Source: Methylococcus sp. EFPC2
GTDB lineage: Bacteria; Pseudomonadota; Gammaproteobacteria; Methylococcales; Methylococcaceae
Assembly (NCBI RefSeq): GCF_016925495.1
Contig: NZ_CP070491.1
Span: forward strand, 2,976,001-3,040,000
Reading direction: 5' to 3'
Length of the DNA: 64,000 bases
Shown here: one piece after another, positions 17,465 through 25,970 of the stretch
How the letters are laid out: each line of letters opens with the position of its first letter
Numbering within the stretch: position 1 is the stretch's first letter
Translations under genes and position numbers: made by a program
Notes under the pieces: generated by a model
What the model saw: only the letters and a program-made list of their open reading frames with translations
Database searches by the model: none
Told to the model about the DNA's origin: nothing

Positions 17465-18898
17465 ATGGCCGAGCACATCCTCTTCCTGACGGGCAAGCTG
17501 GCGGAAAAACAGTTGCGCCAGATCCTGGCCGACATGCAGCCGGATTTCGAATACACCGTGCACCAGCTCGGCCTGTCGGTCGCCGCGCTGATGACCGCCG
17601 ACATGATACAGCGCCGGCTCAAGGACACCTTCGGCGCCGACCGGGCTATCGTGCCGGGCCGTTGCCGGGGCGACCTGGACCAGTTGTCGCAAGCTATCGG
17701 CCTGCCCTTCGAGCGCGGCCCCGAGGAATTGCGCGACCTGCCGGAATATTTCGGCAAGCGGGCGAAGAAACCGGATCTGGCCCATTACGAGCTGCGCATC
17801 TTCGCCGAGATCACCGACGCTCCGCGCATGGAACTCGACGCCATCCTGCGCCAGGCGCAGGACTACCGCCGCGACGGCGCCGACGTCATCGACCTGGGCT
17901 GTCTGCCGGCCACGCCGTTCGATCACCTGGAACAGGCCGTGGGCCTGCTCAAGGCGGAGGGTTTCCGGGTCAGCGTGGACTCGCTGGAGACGGACGACCT
18001 GCTGCGCGGCGGCCGGGCCGGGGCCGACTATCTGCTCAGCCTGCACGAAGACAGCCTGTGGATCGCCGACGAGGTGGCGTCCACCCCCATATTGATCCCG
18101 GCCAGGCACGGCGATCTGGACTCGCTGGACCGCGCCATCGCCGGGATGCAGGCGAAGAACCGCGATTTCATCGTCGATCCCATCCTCGATCCCATCCATT
18201 TCGGTTTCGCCGATTCCCTCGTGCGCTACCACGAAACCCGCCGGCGCCACCCGGAGGTGGAAATCATGATGGGCGTGGGCAATCTCACCGAACTGACTCA
18301 CGCCGACACGGTCGGCATCAACGCCATGCTGCTGGGCGTCTGCTCCGAGCTGGACGTGCGCGCCATCCTCGCCACCCAGGTCAGCAAGCATGCCCGGACG
18401 GCGGTGCGCGAGGCCGACCGGGCACGCCGCATCATGCACGCGGCCAAGGCTCTGAATACCCTGCCCAAGCACATCGACGACGGACTGATGGCCGTGCACG
18501 ACCGCGCGCCCTTTCCCTACACCTTCGACGAATTGCAGGACCTGGGAAAGCAGATCAAGGATCCCAGCTACCGCATCCAGATCAGCCGCGAAGGCCTGCA
18601 CATCTTCAACCGCGACGGCTTCCACTCCGCCACCGACCCCTTCGACCTCTATCCCAAGCTGGGCGTGGAACACGACGGCGGCCACGCCTTCTATCTGGGC
18701 GTGGAGCTGGGACGGGCGCAGATCGCCTGGCAGCTTGGTAAGCGCTACGCCCAGGACGAAGCCCTGAACTGGGGCTGTCTGCTCGAAACCACGGAGCCGA
18801 CCGTCGATCCTCATGTTTACAAACAGGCCGGCTCGACCTTGCAGAAACCGGCTGACGTCCCTCACCCCGGCCCTCTCCCAAAGGGAGAGGGAGCGTAA
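17465..18898 (+). CDS. DUF6513 / dihydropteroate synthase-like protein of the H4MPT pathway
   Basis: A 477-residue protein combining an N-terminal DUF6513 region (about residues 1-115) with a TIM-barrel dihydropteroate-synthase-like domain (about 120-370: DGADVIDLGC, RVSVDSLETDDL, IVDPILDPIHFGF, MMGVGNLTELTHAD). In methylotrophs this family clusters with tetrahydromethanopterin and methanofuran genes and is presumed to act in tetrahydromethanopterin synthesis; the exact step is not settled. GGGGAG lies 8 bp before the ATG. The DUF447 and MfnB genes follow on the same strand. The last 11 or so codons are read through a palindromic repeat (18861-18893), giving a tail PHPGPLPKGEGA unlikely to be part of the ancestral enzyme. 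Confidence 0.87.
   Translation: MAEHILFLTGKLAEKQLRQILADMQPDFEYTVHQLGLSVAALMTADMIQRRLKDTFGADRAIVPGRCRGDLDQLSQAIGLPFERGPEELRDLPEYFGKRAKKPDLAHYELRIFAEITDAPRMELDAILRQAQDYRRDGADVIDLGCLPATPFDHLEQAVGLLKAEGFRVSVDSLETDDLLRGGRAGADYLLSLHEDSLWIADEVASTPILIPARHGDLDSLDRAIAGMQAKNRDFIVDPILDPIHFGFADSLVRYHETRRRHPEVEIMMGVGNLTELTHADTVGINAMLLGVCSELDVRAILATQVSKHARTAVREADRARRIMHAAKALNTLPKHIDDGLMAVHDRAPFPYTFDELQDLGKQIKDPSYRIQISREGLHIFNRDGFHSATDPFDLYPKLGVEHDGGHAFYLGVELGRAQIAWQLGKRYAQDEALNWGCLLETTEPTVDPHVYKQAGSTLQKPADVPHPGPLPKGEGA
18861..18893. repeat. Short palindromic repeat inside the 3' end of the DUF6513 gene
   Basis: CCCTCTCCC at 18871-18879 and GGGAGAGGG at 18883-18891 form a perfect 9-bp stem with an AAA loop, preceded by CTCACCCCGG. 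This type of palindrome is very common between genes in many proteobacterial genomes. Here it is read in frame and supplies the end of the protein. It may also act as a hairpin between this gene and the DUF447 gene. Confidence 0.75.
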
Positions 18899-18927
18899 AC
18901 GTTCGCCGCGCGGACCTTTAAACTCGA

Positions 18928-19482
18928 ATGATCCTGGAAACCATCGTCACCACTCAATCGGCCGAAGGGCTCGCCCACATCGCGCCCATGGGCGTGCACG
19001 TGGCCGGCGACGAATTCATCGTCATGCCTTTCAAGCCGTCCGCCACCCTGGACAATCTGCTGGCCACCGGCTGCGCCGTGTTCAACCACACCGATGACGT
19101 GCGGGTGTTCGCCGGCTGCCTGACCGGCCGGCGGGACTGGCCCCTGAGCCCGGCCGAGCGCGTAGCCTGCCCGCGGCTGAGCGTAACGCTCACCCACGTC
19201 GAGCTGGAACTGGCCCGAGTCGAAGACGACGAGCTGCGGCCGCGCCTTTATTGCCGCGCCATCCATCAGGTTCAACACGGGCCTTTCCAGGGCTACAACC
19301 GGGCCCAGTTCGCCGTGCTGGAGGCCGCCATCCTCGCCAGCCGTCTGGGCCGGCTACCGTGGAGCAAGATAGACGCGGAGCTGGATTATTTGAAAATAGG
19401 CCTGGAGAAATGCGCCGGCGAACGGGAGTTGCAAGCCTGGGGCTGGCTGATGGAAAAGATCGAAGCGGAGCGGCCCGCATGA
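18928..19482 (+). CDS. DUF447 family protein (C1-cofactor cluster)
   Basis: A 184-residue protein of the DUF447 family, with the family features ETIVTT...GLAHIAPMGVHV at the N-terminus, MPFKPSATLDNL, and YCRAIHQVQHGPFQGYNRAQFAVLEAAILASRLGRL. DUF447 proteins have a flavin-reductase-like split-barrel fold and in methylotrophs sit in the tetrahydromethanopterin/methanofuran gene set, where they are thought necessary for cofactor synthesis. The reaction is not known. Its stop overlaps the MfnB start as ATGA, implying translational coupling. No clear ribosome binding site is seen before the ATG. Confidence 0.85.
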   Translation: MILETIVTTQSAEGLAHIAPMGVHVAGDEFIVMPFKPSATLDNLLATGCAVFNHTDDVRVFAGCLTGRRDWPLSPAERVACPRLSVTLTHVELELARVEDDELRPRLYCRAIHQVQHGPFQGYNRAQFAVLEAAILASRLGRLPWSKIDAELDYLKIGLEKCAGERELQAWGWLMEKIEAERPA

Positions 19483-20171
19483 GCGGCCTGCTCGCGAGCG
19501 TGAAAAATCTCGCCGAAGCACGCCTCGTGCTGGAAGCCGGCGCCGACATCGTCGACCTGAAGAACCCGGCGCAAGGTGCCCTTGGAGCCCTTCCGCTCGA
19601 CGAGGTGCGCGCCATCGTGCGCGAACTGGGCGGACAGCGTCCCCTCAGCGCCACCGTCGGCGATCTGCCTATGCAGCCCGAAACCGTCGAGCAAGCCGTG
19701 CGCGACATGGCGGCGACCGGCGTGGACTACGTCAAGATCGGTTTCTTCCCCGGCGGAGACTGGTCCGGCGTTATCCAGGCCCTCACACCGCAGGCCCGGC
19801 AGGGGAAGCGTCTGATCGCCGTGCTGTTCGGCGACGACCGGCCCGAGCTCCGCTGGGTCGGCGAATTGGCCAAGGCCGGCTTCACCGGCACGATGCTCGA
19901 TACCCGCGACAAGACGGGCGGCTCGCTCACCCGCCGCTGCCCGCCGGATTATCTGGAAGAATTCGCCGCCACCGCCCGCGAACTGGGTCTGCTGTGCGGC
20001 CTGGCCGGTTCGCTGCGACGCGCAGACATCGAGGTGCTCCTGCCCCTGCAGCCCGACTACCTGGGATTCCGAGGCGCACTGTGCCGCCGGCATGATCGCA
20101 CCGACGCACTGGACCCTGCGGCCCTGGAGGAATTGCGGGTTCTCATCGCTCATGCGGAGGTTCCGCTCTGA
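19479..20171 (+). CDS. mfnB: (5-formylfuran-3-yl)methyl phosphate synthase MfnB
   Basis: A 230-residue TIM-barrel enzyme that condenses two glyceraldehyde-3-phosphate molecules into 4-(hydroxymethyl)-2-furancarboxaldehyde phosphate, the first furan precursor of methanofuran. The N-terminus LLASVKNLAEA and the segment GADIVDLKNP with Lys28 match the catalytic-lysine region of the archaeal enzyme. ATVGDLP, YVKIGFF and MLDTRDKTGGSL are further conserved segments. The start at 19479 overlaps the DUF447 stop by 4 bp; upstream in-frame codons lie inside that gene. Methanofuran-type cofactors serve formaldehyde oxidation in methylotrophs, so this gene is the best marker of lifestyle in the window. 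Confidence 0.92.
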   Translation: MSGLLASVKNLAEARLVLEAGADIVDLKNPAQGALGALPLDEVRAIVRELGGQRPLSATVGDLPMQPETVEQAVRDMAATGVDYVKIGFFPGGDWSGVIQALTPQARQGKRLIAVLFGDDRPELRWVGELAKAGFTGTMLDTRDKTGGSLTRRCPPDYLEEFAATARELGLLCGLAGSLRRADIEVLLPLQPDYLGFRGALCRRHDRTDALDPAALEELRVLIAHAEVPL

Positions 20172-20336
20172 TGCAGCGATGCGTTTGGCTTGATCGACGG
20201 GCCATCCCGCAGGCGCTGGCGCAACCCGTTGCGGATGCGGTGCTGGCACGACCTCCGCTTTAGTAGGAAACTACATTCCCAAGCGCCCGTTCCTCGACCT
20301 CGGGCACTCGCCTCCTCAACTGACGCGATTTTCTTC

Positions 20337-21782
20337 ATGACCAGGTTTTCTTCCTCCGCATGCCTAGCCGGTCTGGCGACGCTATTCCTAGTGCTGGCCG
20401 GCAGCGCCATGGCCGAGACCGCTTCCGAAGCCGCTTCCAAAATTCTGGATCTTACGCGGCATCCCGTCGGCTTCGGCGCCATCGGCATCTTCGGCGTGGC
20501 CTACATGCTGGCCATGGTGGAAGAAGTCACGGACCTGAGGAAATCCAAGCCCATGGTGTTTGCCGCCAGTGCGATCTGGATGCTGATCGCCGTCGTCTAT
20601 GCCGTCAACGATTTTGGCGAGGAGGTCGGACACGCGTTCCGCTCCGGCCTGGAAGGCTATGCCGAGCTGTTCCTGTTTCTGATGGTGTCCATGGCCTACC
20701 TCAACGCCATGGAGGAGCGCGGGGTGTTCGACACACTGAGGGTCTGGCTGCTCAGCAAGGGTTTCCAGTACCGCTCGCTGTTCTGGATCACCGGCATTCT
20801 CTCCTTCGCCATGTCTTCGGTGCTCAACAACCTGACCACGGCGCTGCTGATGGGCACGGTGCTGATGGCGGTCGGCAAGGAAAATCGGCGTTTCGTCACC
20901 GTCGCCTGCGTCAACGTGGTGGTCGCCACTAACGCCGGCGGTTCGTTCAGCCCCTTCGGCGACATCACCACGCTGCTGGTCTGGCAGAAAGGCGTGGTGC
21001 CGTTCGCCGATTTCTTCTCGCTGCTGGTCCCCTCCATCGTCAATTTCGTGCTGCCCGCGGCGGTCATGCACGCCTTCATCCCCAAGGCCAAGCCCGCCGC
21101 CTCCAGCGACCAGCCGCAGATGAAGCGGGGCGCCAAGTTCATCATCTTCCTGTTCGTGCTCACCATCGTCACCGCGGTGTGTTTCGAAAACTTCCTCAGG
21201 CTGCCGCCCGTCGCGGGCATGCTCGCCGGCCTGACCTATCTGAAGTTTTTCAGTTTTTACCTGCAAAAGCGGTCCGATCGGCAGGAGAAGGCCGAGGCGA
21301 GTGACGAATTCGGCGTATTGCCTCCCGGCGGCGATCAGCAGAGCTTCGATGTATTCAAGAACGTGGCCCAGTTGGAGTGGGATACCCTGCTGTTTTTCTA
21401 CGGGGTGATGATGAGCGTCGCCGGCCTGAGTTTCATGGGGTATCTGACCTTGGCATCCAATGTGCTTTACGGCGACATCAGCCCGACCGTGGCCAACATC
21501 CTCATCGGCATCTTCTCGGCCTTCATCGACAACGGAACCATCATGTTTGCCGTCCTCACCATGCACCCGGACATTTCCCAGGGGCAGTGGCTGCTGGTCA
21601 CCCTGACTGCCGGCGTCGGCGGCAGCCTGCTGGCGATCGGCTCGGCCGCCGGGGTGGGGCTGATGGGCCAGGCCAAGGGCGTCTATACCTTCAGCAGCCA
21701 CCTGAAATGGATGCCGGTGATCCTGCTCGGCTACTTCGGCAGCATCGCCGCGCACTTTCTCATCAATGGCCGGTATTTCTAA
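20337..21782 (+). CDS. nhaD: NhaD-type Na+/H+ antiporter (second copy)
   Basis: A 481-residue Na+/H+ antiporter of the NhaD family. A signal-like first helix (residues 2-24, ending GSAMA) is followed by about 12 membrane helices. Conserved segments are LFLFLMVSMAYLNAMEERGVF, SSVLNNLTTALLMGTV, VVATNAGGSFSPFGDITTLLVWQKG and FSAFIDNGTIMFAVL. The motif NAGGSFSPFGDITTL is typical of NhaD. The ATG at 20337 was chosen because the upstream in-frame extension (to 20190) is basic and unlike the family. It starts 165 bp after mfnB, so it probably has its own promoter. It is likely the main sodium extruder, with the first copy as a divergent paralogue. Confidence 0.93.
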   Translation: MTRFSSSACLAGLATLFLVLAGSAMAETASEAASKILDLTRHPVGFGAIGIFGVAYMLAMVEEVTDLRKSKPMVFAASAIWMLIAVVYAVNDFGEEVGHAFRSGLEGYAELFLFLMVSMAYLNAMEERGVFDTLRVWLLSKGFQYRSLFWITGILSFAMSSVLNNLTTALLMGTVLMAVGKENRRFVTVACVNVVVATNAGGSFSPFGDITTLLVWQKGVVPFADFFSLLVPSIVNFVLPAAVMHAFIPKAKPAASSDQPQMKRGAKFIIFLFVLTIVTAVCFENFLRLPPVAGMLAGLTYLKFFSFYLQKRSDRQEKAEASDEFGVLPPGGDQQSFDVFKNVAQLEWDTLLFFYGVMMSVAGLSFMGYLTLASNVLYGDISPTVANILIGIFSAFIDNGTIMFAVLTMHPDISQGQWLLVTLTAGVGGSLLAIGSAAGVGLMGQAKGVYTFSSHLKWMPVILLGYFGSIAAHFLINGRYF

Positions 21783-21943
21783 GGAGCCCCCGAACGACGA
21801 CTCCATCGCGGCGAGATGGTTAACCGTGAACGGAATCGGCTTGTTCAGAGGCTCCCTGGTCAGCTTCGCCGGCTGAACTTCACGACAGGCAGCGGCACAC
21901 CGCGAGGGGAACTACCGGATGGCCCGGCAGCCGCCTGATCCAC

Positions 21944-22312
21944 CTAATCGGCAGTGGCAAATATCACCGCATTGAAATCGGCGGACGGCGTTTGATTGAT
22001 TCCGCTGTTTGTGACGGTCAGCAGGAAGGTCGAGGTCTGGGTGATGGGCGGAATGTTGACCACGATTTCGGTCGCGGAATGGCGGACGACCTCCAGGTTT
22101 TTACCGCCCAGCTTGACACTGGGTGCTTCATTTCCGAAGTTCGTGCCTACGATGGTCATTACATTCTTTTGATGGTCGACCGAGGTGCTCAGCACGATCG
22201 GCGCCGGCGCCCTGATGCCTCCGGAAGTGCCGCGGCCGGCCATGCCGGCCCCCGACCAGGCCGACAGGACGACCAGCAGGATGGGTAGTGCAATACGACT
22301 CGCTTTCTTCAT
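21944..22312 (-). CDS. Secreted IPT/TIG domain protein
   Basis: A 122-residue exported protein. The signal peptide core is LPILLVVLSAWSGAGMA, ending at about residue 25. The mature part is one immunoglobulin-like IPT/TIG domain: PIVLSTSVDHQKNVMTIVGTNFG, PSVKLGGKNLEVV, ATEIVVNIPPI. Such domains mediate binding or serve as spacers in surface proteins; here the domain stands alone. I prefer the ATG at 22312 because GGGAG lies 6 bp upstream; an ATG at 22318 is too close to it. The gene is isolated. The function is unknown. Confidence 0.7.
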   Translation of the reverse strand: MKKASRIALPILLVVLSAWSGAGMAGRGTSGGIRAPAPIVLSTSVDHQKNVMTIVGTNFGNEAPSVKLGGKNLEVVRHSATEIVVNIPPITQTSTFLLTVTNSGINQTPSADFNAVIFATAD

Positions 22313-22482
22313 GTTCATCTCCCGATATGCCGTTGACTCCGGGCTCCGACCCTCCGTCCGGTCGGAACTCCCCGAGGGGCTTACACCGTAGGGCAGTCGA
22401 ACGATTTTAGAAATCGGGAAACCTCTGGTTTTACCCAGGCAAATCCCTTAGGCAAATTTCGTAGACTGGACATACCTACACG

Positions 22483-23157
22483 TCAGACTTGCTTTTCCAC
22501 CCACTGGACGGCGAACTTGAACAGCTGACTCGACGAGGGTATCCCCAATTTGATTTTGATGGCCGCCCGGTGCGTCTCGATCGTCTTGATGCTGCGGTTC
22601 AATTGCCGGGCGATCTGGTTGGTGGTCAAGCCCATGCCCATCAGATGCAGGATTTCGAACTCGCGGTCACTGAGACTGGCGACGGGATGCTCCCCGTTGG
22701 CTCCGCGGTTGCCCGTGAGCCCGGACAGGATCAAGGTCTGCATGGAGGGGCTCAGGTAGATCCCGCCATCGAGTATCTGGCGCAGCGCTTGAAGAATGCT
22801 CTGGATGGCTTCCTGTTTCATGATGTAGCCTTTCGCACCGGCACGCAGGGCGCGTTCACCGTATACCGACTCTTCATGCATGGAAATCACCAGCACGGGG
22901 AAATCGCCATAACGCTGTTTGAGCGCCTTGATCAGTTCGATGCCGGACAGGCCCGGCAGGGAAATGTCCACGATGGCCAGGTCGTGGCGGCAGGCCTCCA
23001 TAGCAGCAAAAGCCTGTTCGGCGTTTTCGGCTTCGCAGCACAAATGCAGGTCGGGCTGCGAGTTGATGAGCTGGGCAACGCCCTGGCGGACGATGGGATG
23101 ATCGTCGACGATCAGAATTCTGGCTTTGGATTCCGTGCTCCGGTAATGTGCTGACAC
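22483..23157 (-). CDS. NarL/LuxR-family response regulator
   Basis: A 224-residue response regulator. The receiver domain spans about residues 12-130, with DD at 18-19, phospho-acceptor Asp64 (LAIVDISLPGLSG) and the conserved Lys in GAKGYIMK. A LuxR-type helix-turn-helix follows at about 155-220 (LSDREFEILHLMGMGLTTNQIARQL, IKTIETHRA). I chose a GTG start at 23157 because GGAG lies 6 bp before it and the upstream kinase frame ends at 23160; no ATG fits. It is the partner of the MASE1 kinase just upstream. The target genes are unknown. Confidence 0.88.
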   Translation of the reverse strand: MSAHYRSTESKARILIVDDHPIVRQGVAQLINSQPDLHLCCEAENAEQAFAAMEACRHDLAIVDISLPGLSGIELIKALKQRYGDFPVLVISMHEESVYGERALRAGAKGYIMKQEAIQSILQALRQILDGGIYLSPSMQTLILSGLTGNRGANGEHPVASLSDREFEILHLMGMGLTTNQIARQLNRSIKTIETHRAAIKIKLGIPSSSQLFKFAVQWVEKQV

Positions 23158-23159
23158 GG

Positions 23160-24815
23160 CTAGCTCCAGTATTTTTCCGTCACCACGACGTGGGTGCCGC
23201 CCTCGCAATTTCGCTGCACATCGACGGCCGCGCCGATGACGTTCGCACGGTACTCCATGATATGTAAACCGAGGCCCGACGAGTTGTCCATCTGCTCGAT
23301 CGCAATCCCGCAGCCGTTGTCCCGGACGGATAAGCGGTAGCTCCCCTCGCCCCAGGGCGAAAGCTCGATGGCTATCTGCGTGGCCTTGCCATGGCGAATG
23401 GCGTTGCCTATCGCTTCCTGAACGATCCGAAACAGATTGATGGCGACCAGATCGTCGCTGACATCGGCGCCGTGCTCCCCGAAAAACCTGCATTGCACTC
23501 CGTAGCGGCGGGCGGTGTCCTTGGCCAATTGATCCAGTGCACTGTGCAGATCACCGGCCTCGAAGGGCGTTTGCCATAATCCCCGGGCCAGCGAGCGGGT
23601 CATCACGATGGCCTCGTTAACCAGGCGCGCAAGCTCCTGGGCGGCGCGGCTTTCTCCGGGCGACTGGCCGCTGAGCCGTTCCGCCAGCGCCTGGCCGAGA
23701 AAGGCGATGCCGGTCAGATGCTGGCCCAGACTGTCGTGCAATTCCTGACCTATGGTTTTGCGCTCGTATTCGCTGATCTGGATGACTTCGTGTTCGAGGC
23801 GCTGGCGCAAGACCATTTCGTTGCGGAGCTTGCGGTTGGCCTCCAGCAGGTTCTGGGTTCGCTGCACCACCTAGACCTCCAGTTGATTCCGAGCGTGCAG
23901 GCGCTCCTCGTGGGACGCCCCCAGCAAGAGCCCCGTGACGGTGATGGGCGTCGAGAACACCCACCAGCGGAACAGGCTGTCGGTGGCCGAAGCCACCACG
24001 AAAGGCCCGCTGCGATGGGTCGTCGCCAGCAGCATCAGCAAGGAAGACACCAGGGTAACGGCGGTGGCGCCGCGCTGCCCGAAACGCAAGGCCGCCCAGA
24101 TCGACAGCGGAAAAACGGCCAGCGCGGCCGGATAAAGACCGTGACCGGCGAACGCCCGGCCGCCGAAAACGATCCACATGGCCATCAGCAAGGTCAGTAC
24201 CAAAGTGGACGCTTCAAGGACGCGCGGCAGCGATAACCGGGAAGGGGGCGATGTCGCCCATGTCAGCAGCAAGGGACCGGCGATATAGGCGCCCGTCGTG
24301 TCGCCCATCCACCAGACCAGCAAGGTCCAGGGGGCATCGCCCGGCGCTATGACTCCACCCATGACCAGGCAGCCTACGCCGATGAGCGCGCTGATACCCG
24401 CTGCGACGGCCGCAACCAGGAGGAAGCTGAAAACGTCCTTGAGGCTGTCCAAGCCGTACCGCAAGCGCACTACCCGCTCCAGCAAGACCGCCGCCGTCAC
24501 CGCCTCCAGGGTATTTCCCAGGCTGATGCCCGATACGACGGGGAGAGACAGTCCGGTGTCCCAATTGGCCAGGAATGCACCCACGGTAACGCCCGGCCAT
24601 ACCGCCGTGCCGAATTTCAGCAGGGCCGCCAGCGCGATGCCGCTGGGCAGCCAGGCGAGACTGACGGTGCCCGCCACGACGGAGTACATCAAACCTAGCT
24701 TGGCGGCGATGAAATAGACCAGTAAGACCGCCACGGTCACGCACGCCCACATGGCGGGGCTGCGCGAGTCTGCGGCCATCGGGTCTGGCGGGGACAATAG
24801 GTTCCGGATCGACAC
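23160..24815 (-). pseudogene. MASE1 sensor histidine kinase interrupted by one in-frame amber codon
   Basis: Two frames on the minus strand, 24815-23871 and 23870-23160, are in the same phase and separated only by a TAG at 23873-23871. Together they make a 551-residue kinase. The first part is a MASE1 membrane sensor with about eight helices. The second has a coiled linker, a HisKA_3 domain (YERKTIGQELHDSLGQHLTG, phospho-acceptor His) and an ATPase domain (VRDNGCGI, GLGLHIMEYRA). The amber codon falls in the linker, RNQLEV-stop-VVQRTQNL, where homologous kinases simply continue. No other damage is visible. It may be a recent nonsense mutation, a sequencing error, readthrough, or two proteins with restart at the GTG at 23870. 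The response regulator gene follows at once. Confidence 0.8.
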
Positions 24816-25005
24816 GTTTTCGCCCCCGGCATGTGTTTTGGTTCCGGCCTGGCCATCGCGTCGGATTCTCGCTCATCGCCGCTCCCGCGGCGCCAGGCCA
24901 CCGGCGAAGACTATCGCGCCGGACGCTTTGCCGGAACCCCTTGCACCGTTCACAAGCCGTTTCCGATCACTCGCGCGCGAGGCTCGCGTCGAGCGGCCTC
25001 GAAAT

Positions 25006-25554
25006 CTATTCCGGTGCCCTGAAACACCAATGCCACGGCTCGTAGTCGTAGCCGCAGGCATTGCCTCTGGGATAGGACAGGTGGAACCCGAAACGTCCGG
25101 CCTGGCTCGCCAGCCAGCGGAATGCCGGGGTTTCCTCGAACGACTCTTCGAGCAGGGGGCTGCCGGGTGTGGAAACGTCGACCGCGCAACCGGTGTGATG
25201 CTCGCTGTAACCGGGCGGTGCGGACACGCTCAGGATGTCCGCGACCGCCAATCCGGCATCGAGCTTGCGCCGGACGATTTCTTCCTGCCGCCCGACGCTG
25301 CGGAAGGCGGAGACGATGAACAGCGGGATGCCGTCGTCGAGCGCCGCCTGCTTGAGGCCGCGCCACGCGCCGGCTGCCTCCGGTATCAGAAGGTGCTCCC
25401 TGCCGTCGTCGCCAGTTTCGACCACCTCCAGGCTCTCCGCCTCCGGATAAATCCGCAGACCACGAGCGGTCAGATCCGCCGGGGTCAGGCCGAGTCGTTC
25501 GAGAATGGTATCGGCACCGGCACCGCAGGTATTCCGAGCTTCTATCTTGGTCAT
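25006..25554 (-). CDS. VanY-type D-alanyl-D-alanine carboxypeptidase (M15 peptidase)
   Basis: A 182-residue zinc peptidase of family M15B. The active-site motif SxHxxGxAxD appears as SEHHTGCAVD at about residues 116-125, and the C-terminal EPWHW supplies the catalytic Glu and third zinc ligand. FIVSAFRSVGRQEEIV is another family segment. These enzymes trim the terminal D-Ala from peptidoglycan stem peptides or act on D,D-peptides. No signal peptide is visible from the ATG at 25554, which raises doubt about localisation; the upstream in-frame extension to 25734 overlaps the EthD gene and is not convincing. It is the last gene of a minus-strand run beginning with ssuA. Confidence 0.82.
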   Translation of the reverse strand: MTKIEARNTCGAGADTILERLGLTPADLTARGLRIYPEAESLEVVETGDDGREHLLIPEAAGAWRGLKQAALDDGIPLFIVSAFRSVGRQEEIVRRKLDAGLAVADILSVSAPPGYSEHHTGCAVDVSTPGSPLLEESFEETPAFRWLASQAGRFGFHLSYPRGNACGYDYEPWHWCFRAPE

Positions 25555-25585
25555 GTTGGCTACCGCTTGTCGGCCTCTCAGATCG

Positions 25586-25909
25586 CTACCGGGCGATGAG
25601 CACTTCGTTGACTTGTATGAGCGGGACGATGTCCGTGTAGTTGGGCATGTCGCCCTGGAGCACAGCCGCGTGGGGCGTGTAAGCCGCCAGGAAACTTTCG
25701 AGCGCGTCGAACAGGAAATGGCACATCGCGACATAGGCCGGTTCCGCTCCCGGAACGGCGCCGCCTACTCCCTGCTCCACGCTGACGCCCCGGTAGCCGG
25801 GGTGCACGCTCAACAGGTCGATGGACATCGGCATGTGTCTTTCGACGTAATAGCGAAAATCGAACCGTGCGCCTTCATTGTTCGGGTACAGAATGCTGAT
25901 TTTTATCAT
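25586..25909 (-). CDS. EthD-domain small protein
   Basis: A 107-residue protein of the dimeric alpha/beta barrel superfamily, EthD type. Recognisable parts are MIKISILYPNNEGARFDFRYYVERHMPM at the N-terminus and VAMCHFLFDALESFLAAY in the middle. EthD-domain proteins are small ferredoxin-fold dimers found beside degradative oxygenases, mostly with unknown roles. The ATG at 25909 gives the typical start; the frame upstream to 25981 is not family-like. It lies 61 bp after the ATPase gene of the ssu cluster on the same strand and may be co-transcribed. A link to sulfonate metabolism is inference from position only. Confidence 0.75.
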   Translation of the reverse strand: MIKISILYPNNEGARFDFRYYVERHMPMSIDLLSVHPGYRGVSVEQGVGGAVPGAEPAYVAMCHFLFDALESFLAAYTPHAAVLQGDMPNYTDIVPLIQVNEVLIAR

Positions 25910-25970
25910 CGAGGTCTCGGCTAAGGGGCGACCGTGGAGGGGATCATGATGCCGGCATTCTCCCTCGCGA

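Noticed and set aside
19386-20249. Long antisense open frames across mfnB and similarly across many GC-rich genes (for example 40666-43695, 43592-47092, 52333-54174)
   Set aside because: These mirror well-conserved genes on the other strand; their composition (His, Gln, Arg and Gly rich) is that of antisense frames in GC-rich DNA.
23871-23873. Pyrrolysine insertion at the amber codon of the MASE1 kinase
   Set aside because: No pyl genes are in the window, there is no methyltransferase context, and kinase linkers do not need such a residue; mutation, read error or split product is more likely.
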